A DNA stretch of 64,000 nt, taken from positions 434,001 to 498,000 of the forward strand of contig NZ_JADKRS010000002.1 of the NCBI RefSeq assembly GCF_015351075.1, in the 5' to 3' direction. The notes under the pieces are model-generated. The model was not told the origin of the DNA. It was given only the letters and a program-made list of their open reading frames with translations, and ran no database searches. How positions within the stretch are numbered: position 1 is the stretch's first letter; each line of letters starts with the position of its first letter. Origin of the DNA: Clavibacter sp. VKM Ac-2873 (GTDB lineage: Bacteria; Actinomycetota; Actinomycetes; Actinomycetales; Microbacteriaceae). Of this stretch, positions 58,817 to 64,000 are shown piece after piece. Made by a program: the position numbers and the translations under genes.

Positions 58817-59193
58817 GCAGTCTGTTCTGCATCGTCAAGTCGACGAGCTGCACTTCTGACGTCACGTTACGGACCCTGGATGTCCGACCGGGGGCGTGGC
58901 TGTGCATCCGCGCCGAGACGCCCACGGCTCCGGTGGGCCCTCACGCGACGGAGCGCTCGACGTCCTACGCGGTGCTGCCATCGCTGGAGGACGGTCGAGG
59001 GCATCGTGTCGTCGCGGAACGCGTGATGAGCGGAGGCGGCGAGCCGCTCACCGGCGTCGTCGACTGGATCTTCCGATGGCCCTTCGAGGTAGACCTCACG
59101 GGTGCGTTCCGCCTGAGCGACGGAGACAGCTGGTCCATCTCGTTCACGTGCATCGACGTGGACGGGATCGTCGCCGACAGGGTCCTCGAGTAG
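58813..59193 (+). CDS. hypothetical protein coupled to the secreted protein gene
   Basis: A 126-residue protein, not recognised. No signal peptide; the N-terminus is MSSLFCIVKSTSCTSDVTLRTLDVRPGAWLCIRAET, then SGGGEPLTGVVDWIFRWPFEVDLTGAFRLSDGDSWSISFTCIDVDG. Four cysteines and alternating strands suggest a small beta-sandwich. It starts inside the stop of the secreted protein gene and ends one base before the coaA stop on the other strand. The first half has atypical codon use. It could be a partner or immunity-type protein of the upstream product; that is speculation. Confidence 0.6.
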   Translation: MSSLFCIVKSTSCTSDVTLRTLDVRPGAWLCIRAETPTAPVGPHATERSTSYAVLPSLEDGRGHRVVAERVMSGGGEPLTGVVDWIFRWPFEVDLTGAFRLSDGDSWSISFTCIDVDGIVADRVLE

Positions 59194-59194
59194 G

Positions 59195-60154
59195 TCAGAG
59201 CTTGCGGAGCAGGACGTTCGCGACGGAGTGGTCGGCGTCCTTGCGCAGCACGAGGGTCGCCCGCGAGCGGGTCGGCCGGATGTTCTGCTCGAGGTTCGGC
59301 TCGTTGATGGCCGTCCAGATCCCGCGCGCGCGCGCCACCGCCTCGGCCGGGCTCAGCTCCGCGTACCGGTGGAAGTACGAGCGCGGGTTGCTGAACGCCC
59401 CGCGCTGGAGGCTCAGGAACCGCTCCTCGTACCACTGCGCGATGTCGTGGGTGCGGGCGTCCACGTAGATCGAGAAGTCGAAGAGGTCGCTCACGGCCAG
59501 CTTCGCGCCGGACGCCGCCGGCTGCAGGACGTTGAGGCCCTCGATGATGAGCACGTCCGGTTGCCGGACGACCACCTCGGCGCCCGGGACGATGTCGTAC
59601 GCGAGGTGCGAGTAGAACGGCGCGCGGACCTCGGGGACGCCGCTCTTGACCTGCGTCACGAACCGCAGCAGGGCCCGTCGGTCGTACGACTCCGGGAACC
59701 CCTTCCGCTCCATGAGGCCGCGGCGCTCCAGCTCGGCGTTCGGGTGCAGGAAGCCGTCGGTGGTCACGAGCTCGACGCGCGGGGTGTCCTCCCAGCGCGC
59801 CAGCATCTCGCGCAGCAGGCGGGCGACGGTCGACTTGCCGACGGCCACGGAACCCGCCACGCCGATGATGAACGGCGTGCTCTTGGCGCGCTCGCCGAGG
59901 AACGCGCTCGTGTCCCGGTGCAGCTTCTTCGTGCCCGTGACGTAGAGGTTGAGCAGGCGGCTGAGCGGGAGGTAGACGTCCTCGACCTCGTGCATGTCGA
60001 GCCGGTCGCCGATGCCACGGAGCTGCACCAGCTCGGTCTCGCGGAGCGGGAGCTGCGTGGCGGGGGCGAGGGCGGCCCAGTCGGCCCGGGCGATCTCCAC
60101 GAACGGGGAGACGTGCCCATGGCTCGTCGGGTGTCCCGTCGCGGTGTCTGGCAT
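59195..60154 (-). CDS. coaA: type I pantothenate kinase
   Basis: A 319-residue kinase for the first step of coenzyme A synthesis. Walker A GSVAVGKS (101-108) in [20 protein letters not shown], the [30 protein letters not shown] substrate loop, and [12 protein letters not shown] with IIEGLNVLQ are diagnostic. No ribosome site; TAGGAT eight bases before the ATG. Convergent with the hypothetical pair, divergent from glmS. Confidence 0.98.
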   Translation of the reverse strand: MPDTATGHPTSHGHVSPFVEIARADWAALAPATQLPLRETELVQLRGIGDRLDMHEVEDVYLPLSRLLNLYVTGTKKLHRDTSAFLGERAKSTPFIIGVAGSVAVGKSTVARLLREMLARWEDTPRVELVTTDGFLHPNAELERRGLMERKGFPESYDRRALLRFVTQVKSGVPEVRAPFYSHLAYDIVPGAEVVVRQPDVLIIEGLNVLQPAASGAKLAVSDLFDFSIYVDARTHDIAQWYEERFLSLQRGAFSNPRSYFHRYAELSPAEAVARARGIWTAINEPNLEQNIRPTRSRATLVLRKDADHSVANVLLRKL

Positions 60155-60162
60155 GGCCCCTC

Positions 60163-60168
60163 ATCCTA
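60163..60168 (-). promoter_or_regulatory. -10 hexamer TAGGAT of coaA
   Basis: TAGGAT on the minus strand, eight bases before the ATG at 60154. Confidence 0.45.
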
Positions 60169-60224
60169 CGGCGGGGTCGGAGCGGCGCCGGATGCCCGGG
60201 CGCGCCCGGAGCGCGCCGCGCGCA

Positions 60225-60241
60225 GGGGATCCGGGATCCCC
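60225..60241 (+). promoter_or_regulatory. palindrome GGGGATCCGGGATCCCC at the glmS promoter
   Basis: Eight-bp arms around one central base, ending five bases before the TAAACT hexamer and covering the expected -35. Could be an operator; could also reflect the frequent GGATCC word in this genome. Confidence 0.35.
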
Positions 60242-60246
60242 GACGG

Positions 60247-60252
60247 TAAACT
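60247..60252 (+). promoter_or_regulatory. -10 hexamer TAAACT of glmS
   Basis: TAAACT, eight bases before the ATG at 60261; no ribosome site, so transcription likely starts at or very near the ATG. Confidence 0.5.
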
Positions 60253-60260
60253 CGTGCCCC

Positions 60261-62111
60261 ATGTGCGGAATCGTGGGTTACGTCGGTGAGGCCAGGAGCC
60301 TCGAGGTCCTCCTCGGAGGGCTGCGGAGGCTGGAGTACCGCGGGTACGACTCCGCGGGCGTGGCCGTCCTCGACGCGGAGGGGACGCTCGGCGTACGCAA
60401 GCGCGCGGGGAAGCTCGACCGCCTCCTGGAGGACCTCGAGGCGTCGCCGCTGCCGAACGGATCCACCGGCATCGGCCACACCCGCTGGGCCACGCACGGC
60501 GGCCCCACCGACCGCAACGCGCACCCGCACCTCGGCGACGGCGGCAAGCTCGCCCTCATCCACAACGGGATCATCGAGAACTTCGCGGAGCTGAAGGACG
60601 ACCTCCTCGCGGACGGCTACGCCTTCGAGAGCGACACGGACACCGAGGTCGCGGCGCAGCTCCTCGGCCGCGAGTACGGCATCACGCACGACCTCGAGCA
60701 GGCGTTCCGCAACACCGTGAGCCGGCTCGAGGGCGCCTTCACGCTGCTCGCCGTGCACCGCGACCAGCCCGGCCTGGTGGTCGGCGCCCGCCGCAACTCG
60801 CCGCTCGTCATCGGGCTCGGCGAGGGCGAGAACTTCCTCGGATCCGACGTGGCCGCGTTCGTCGAGTTCACCCGCCGCGCGGTCGCCATCGGGCAGGACC
60901 AGATGGTCGCCATCCGGCCCGACTCCGTCACCGTCACCGACTTCCACGGCGCGCCCGTCGAGACGCACGAGTTCGAGATCGCGTGGGACGCATCGGCCAG
61001 CGAGAAGGGCGGCTGGTCGAGCTTCATGGCGAAGGAGATCAGCGAGGGCCCGGACGCGGTGGCGAACACCCTGCGCGGCCGCATCGTCGACGGCGTCGTC
61101 GTGCTGCCCGACCTCGACGCGATCGGGGAGGTCGACCTCGCCGACATCTCGCGCATCGTCATCGTCGCGTGCGGCACCGCCGCGTACTCGGGCATCCTCG
61201 GCAAGTACGCCATCGAGAAGTGGGCCCGCGTCCCCGTCGAGGTCGAGCTCGCGCACGAGTTCCGCTACCGCGACCCGGTGCTCGACGCGACCACGCTCGT
61301 GATCTCCATCAGCCAGTCCGGCGAGACCATGGACACGCTGCTCGCCGTGCGGTACGCCCGCGAGGCCGGCGCGCGCGTGCTCTCCATCTGCAACACGCAG
61401 GGCGCCACCATCCCGCGCGAGTCCGAGGCCGTCGTCTACACGCACGCGGGTCCCGAGGTCGCGGTCGCGTCCACGAAGGCGTTCGTCGCGCAGGTCGCGG
61501 CGCTGTACCTCTTCGGGCTGCACCTGGCGCGGATCCGCGGCACGCTGTCGGCCGACGAGATCGTCGCCAACACGGAGGAGCTGCTCGCGATCCCGGAGAA
61601 GCTCGCCACCGTCGTGGAGCAGGGCGAGAAGATCAGCCAGCTCGCGAAGTGGATGGCCGACACCCGCGCCGTGCTCTTCCTCGGCCGCAACGTCGGCTTC
61701 CCGGTCGCGCTCGAGGGCGCGCTGAAGCTCAAGGAGCTCGCGTACATCCACGCGGAGGGCTTCGCCGCGGGCGAGCTCAAGCACGGGCCCATCGCGCTCA
61801 TCGAGCCGGGCCAGCCCGTCTTCGTCGTCGTGCCGAGCCCCACGCACCAGCTCGCGCTGCACAAGAAGGTCATCTCCAACATCGAGGAGATCCGCGCGCG
61901 CGGCGCCCGCGTCATCGCGATCGCCGAGCAGGGCGACGCGTTCGTGCTGCCGCACGCCGACGAGGTCATCCCGATCCCGCTCGCCGCGCCGCTGTTCGAG
62001 CCGCTGCTCGCCGTCACCCCGCTGCAGATCTTCGCGATGGAGCTCGCGGCGGCCAAGGGCCTCGACGTCGACCAGCCGCGCAACCTCGCGAAGTCCGTCA
62101 CGGTCGAGTGA
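60261..62111 (+). CDS. glmS: glutamine-fructose-6-phosphate aminotransferase (isomerizing)
   Basis: A 616-residue enzyme making glucosamine-6-phosphate. After Met removal the nucleophile is Cys2 in MCGIVGYVG; the glutaminase half has [21 protein letters not shown]. The isomerase half has two SIS domains ([10 protein letters not shown] and [28 protein letters not shown]) and ends KSVTVE. ATG 60261 is certain because Cys must follow Met. No ribosome site; TAAACT eight bases upstream suggests a leaderless mRNA. acpS and two alr genes follow. Confidence 0.98.
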   Translation: MCGIVGYVGEARSLEVLLGGLRRLEYRGYDSAGVAVLDAEGTLGVRKRAGKLDRLLEDLEASPLPNGSTGIGHTRWATHGGPTDRNAHPHLGDGGKLALIHNGIIENFAELKDDLLADGYAFESDTDTEVAAQLLGREYGITHDLEQAFRNTVSRLEGAFTLLAVHRDQPGLVVGARRNSPLVIGLGEGENFLGSDVAAFVEFTRRAVAIGQDQMVAIRPDSVTVTDFHGAPVETHEFEIAWDASASEKGGWSSFMAKEISEGPDAVANTLRGRIVDGVVVLPDLDAIGEVDLADISRIVIVACGTAAYSGILGKYAIEKWARVPVEVELAHEFRYRDPVLDATTLVISISQSGETMDTLLAVRYAREAGARVLSICNTQGATIPRESEAVVYTHAGPEVAVASTKAFVAQVAALYLFGLHLARIRGTLSADEIVANTEELLAIPEKLATVVEQGEKISQLAKWMADTRAVLFLGRNVGFPVALEGALKLKELAYIHAEGFAAGELKHGPIALIEPGQPVFVVVPSPTHQLALHKKVISNIEEIRARGARVIAIAEQGDAFVLPHADEVIPIPLAAPLFEPLLAVTPLQIFAMELAAAKGLDVDQPRNLAKSVTVE

Positions 62112-62121
62112 CCGGCCGCGC

Positions 62122-62481
62122 GTGATCAGGGGCATCGGCGTCGACGTGGTCGACGTGGCGCGGTTCGCCCGGAGCGCCGAGCGCACTCCGGGCCTCGTGC
62201 CGCGCCTGTTCGCGCCCGCCGAGCGGTCCCTGCCCGCGCGCTCGCTGGCGGCGCGGTTCGCGGCGAAGGAGGCGCTCATCAAGGCGCTCGGCGGACCCGG
62301 CGGGATCAGCTGGCAGGACATGGAGGTCGTCCGCGACGACCACGGCGACCCGTCGTTCCGCGTGGGCGGGGCCGTCGCGCAGGTGGCGGCGGAGCGCGGC
62401 GTCACGCGGATCCACCTGAGCATGAGCCACGACGCCGGCCTCGCGACCGCATTCGTCGTGACCGAGGGGGACGCGCCGTGA
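62122..62481 (+). CDS. acpS: holo-[acyl-carrier-protein] synthase
   Basis: A 119-residue phosphopantetheinyl transferase that activates ACP. Mg2+ residues Asp8 in [12 protein letters not shown] and Glu50 in [13 protein letters not shown] are present, with [15 protein letters not shown] at the end. GTG start 10 bp after glmS; its stop overlaps the alr GTG by four bases. Confidence 0.96.
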   Translation: MIRGIGVDVVDVARFARSAERTPGLVPRLFAPAERSLPARSLAARFAAKEALIKALGGPGGISWQDMEVVRDDHGDPSFRVGGAVAQVAAERGVTRIHLSMSHDAGLATAFVVTEGDAP

Positions 62482-63635
62482 CCGACGAGGCGACGCTCCA
62501 GTCGCCGGCCGCCCTGCGGCGGGAGGCGCGCATCGACACGGGCGCGATCTCCGCGAACGTGCGCACGCTGCGGGCCGCCACGGGCGCGCCGCTCGTGATG
62601 GCCGTGGTCAAGGCCGACGGCTACGGGCACGGCGCGGTGGCGTCGGCGCGCGCGGCGCTCGCCGGCGGGGCCGACTCGCTCGGCGTGGTCGACATCCGCG
62701 AGGCGCTCGCGCTGCGGGCGGCCGGGATCCCGGCCCCGATCCTCACCTGGATGCACGCGCCCGGCACCGACTTCGCCACCGCGATCGAGGCCGGCATCGA
62801 CCTCGGGCTCAACAGCCTCCGCCAGGTGCGCGAGGTCGCCGACGCCGCGCGCCGCGTCGGGCGGCCCGCGGAGGTGCACCTCAAGGTCGACACCGGCCTC
62901 GGGCGCAACGGCGTGACGCCGGCGGAGTGGCCGGCCGTCGTCGCCGAGGTCGCCGAGCTCGTCGAGCAAGGCCGGATCCGACTCGGCGGCGTCTTCAGCC
63001 ACCTCGCGAACGCCGGGGCGGACGAGGACATGGCGCAGGTCCGTGCGTTCCACGGGGCGGTCGACGTGGTGCGTGCCGCGGGGCTCGAGCCGGGGATCCG
63101 CCACCTCGCCGCCACCGCGGGTGCCCTGCGCGTGCCGGAGGCCCGCCTCGACATGGTGCGCCTCGGGATCGGGATCTACGGCATCTCGCCGCTCGACGGC
63201 GTCACGTCCGCCGACCTCGGCCTCGTGCCCGCCATGACCCTCGTCGGCAGCGTCGTCGCGGTGAAGCGCGTGCCCGCCGACACCGGCGTCTCCTACGGCT
63301 ACACGTACCGCACCACCCGCGCCACCACCCTCGCGCTCGTCTCGCTCGGCTTCGCCGACGGCGTGCCGCGGCTCGCGAGCAACCGCGCGCCCGTCGCGAT
63401 CCACGGCGCGCGCTTCCGCGTGAGCGGCCGGATCGCCATGGACCAGTTCGTGGTCGACGTGGGCGACGGCGTCGTCGACGGCCGGCCCGTCGCGGTGGGC
63501 GACGACGCCGTGCTCTTCGGGGATCCCGCGACGGGCGCGCCCTCGGTGGAGGAGTGGGCCGAGGCGACCGGCACCATCGGCTACGAGATCGTCGCGCGCG
63601 TCGCCGGCCGCGTGACCCGGAGGCACTCCGCATGA
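62478..63635 (+). CDS. alr: alanine racemase (first copy)
   Basis: A 385-residue PLP racemase giving D-alanine for the wall. PLP lysine Lys45 in [12 protein letters not shown]; catalytic Tyr273 in [18 protein letters not shown] and the C-terminal barrel are intact. GTG start overlapping acpS. Its stop overlaps the start of a second alr-like gene. Which of the two makes D-Ala is not clear from sequence. Confidence 0.95.
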   Translation: MTDEATLQSPAALRREARIDTGAISANVRTLRAATGAPLVMAVVKADGYGHGAVASARAALAGGADSLGVVDIREALALRAAGIPAPILTWMHAPGTDFATAIEAGIDLGLNSLRQVREVADAARRVGRPAEVHLKVDTGLGRNGVTPAEWPAVVAEVAELVEQGRIRLGGVFSHLANAGADEDMAQVRAFHGAVDVVRAAGLEPGIRHLAATAGALRVPEARLDMVRLGIGIYGISPLDGVTSADLGLVPAMTLVGSVVAVKRVPADTGVSYGYTYRTTRATTLALVSLGFADGVPRLASNRAPVAIHGARFRVSGRIAMDQFVVDVGDGVVDGRPVAVGDDAVLFGDPATGAPSVEEWAEATGTIGYEIVARVAGRVTRRHSA

Positions 63636-64000
63636 CCGCGACCGCATCCGTGCCCGTGCCCGAGCCCGGCCCCGACGCCCCCGGCCGTCGCGCCGTCGTC
63701 GACCTCGACGCCATCCGCCACAACGTCCGCACTCTCGCGGCGCTCGCCGCCCCCGCGCGCACCATGGTCGCGGTGAAGGCCGACGCCTACGGTCACGGCG
63801 CGCTGCAGGTCGCGCGGGCCGCCCTCGAGGCCGGCGCCGAGAGCCTCGCCGTGCTCGACGTCGCGTCGGCGGTCGAGCTCCGGCGCGCCGGCATCGACGC
63901 CCGCCTGCTCGCCTGGTTGCACGGGATCGACACCGACTTCCGCGTCGCGGTCGAGGAGGGCATCGACCTCGGCGTCTCGGCGCTGTGGGAGCTGGAGCGC
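63632..64000 (+). CDS. second alanine racemase paralogue, N-terminal part
   Basis: 123 residues are visible; the gene runs off the right edge. PLP lysine Lys49 in MVAVKADAYGHG, then ALEAGAESLAVLDVASAVELRRAGIDARLLAWLHGIDTDFRVAVEEGIDLGVSAL, parallel to the first copy but clearly diverged (roughly half identical by eye). An N-terminal Pro/Ala-rich stretch of 18 residues precedes it. ATG overlaps the first alr stop (ATGA). Tandem duplication with later specialisation is inferred. Confidence 0.92.
   Translation, partial: MTATASVPVPEPGPDAPGRRAVVDLDAIRHNVRTLAALAAPARTMVAVKADAYGHGALQVARAALEAGAESLAVLDVASAVELRRAGIDARLLAWLHGIDTDFRVAVEEGIDLGVSALWELER

Noticed and set aside
58965-63647. Antisense open frame of about 1560 codons opposite coaA, glmS, acpS and alr
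   Set aside because: Long stop-free antisense frames are expected in high-GC DNA. It runs antisense to glmS, acpS and alr and its translation is low-complexity Arg/Glu/Val/Asp.

Overview
The window is high-GC DNA (about 70% or more by eye) with the gene order and codon use of an actinobacterium. The gene content and sequence style (SprT and CGNR genes, DUF4916, DUF427, mycothiol-synthase-like GNAT, very short LID adenylate kinase, mannitol PTS beside ribosomal genes) fit Microbacteriaceae, most like Clavibacter. That assignment comes from pattern recognition, not from a database search. No tRNA, rRNA, CRISPR array, insertion sequence or phage gene was found.

Layout. 0-10.8 kb: small conserved or accessory genes on both strands (alpha/beta hydrolase fragment, NUDIX-like DUF4916, TetR regulator, DEAD-box helicase, DUF1684, SRPBCC, EVE, ComB-like, DUF427, CGNR, SprT, TPR, PQQ-type sugar dehydrogenase lipoprotein, spermidine-synthase-like, MBL-fold). 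11.1-18.6 kb: rpoB-rpoC, both with TTG starts, closed by a strong terminator. 18.8-23.3 kb: a small unknown gene, a cystine/polar amino acid ABC transporter and two membrane proteins. 23.3-27.9 kb: the str operon rpsL-rpsG-fusA-tuf. 28.1-29.0 kb: a type IB topoisomerase. 29.5-39.1 kb: the fused S10-spc ribosomal protein operon, rpsJ to rplO, without rpsN. 39.2-42.0 kb: secY-adk-map.

42.0-50.0 kb: a complete mannitol PTS locus (mtlR on the minus strand; EIIB, HPr, EI, EIICB, EIIA and mannitol-1-phosphate dehydrogenase on the plus strand) sits between map and infA, where the spc and alpha operons usually join. 50.3-53.4 kb: infA-rpmJ-rpsM-rpsK-rpoA-rplQ. 53.5-56.8 kb: double GNAT, truA, then rplM-rpsI. 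56.8-64.0 kb: cell-envelope precursor and cofactor genes (glmM, coaA, glmS, acpS, and two tandem alanine racemase paralogues, the second cut by the window end), interrupted by a pair of unrecognised genes with atypical base composition.

How it works together. Most of the window is the core gene-expression machinery. The PTS locus imports mannitol, phosphorylates it and oxidises it to fructose-6-phosphate; glmS and glmM turn fructose-6-phosphate toward glucosamine for the wall, and the racemases supply D-amino acids for peptidoglycan. Recurrent signals not explained by the genes are: a TANNNT-like hexamer about 6 bp before many start codons (probable leaderless transcripts); a 13-base word shared by three ribosomal promoter regions; and an excess of the palindrome GGATCC outside the ribosomal operons.
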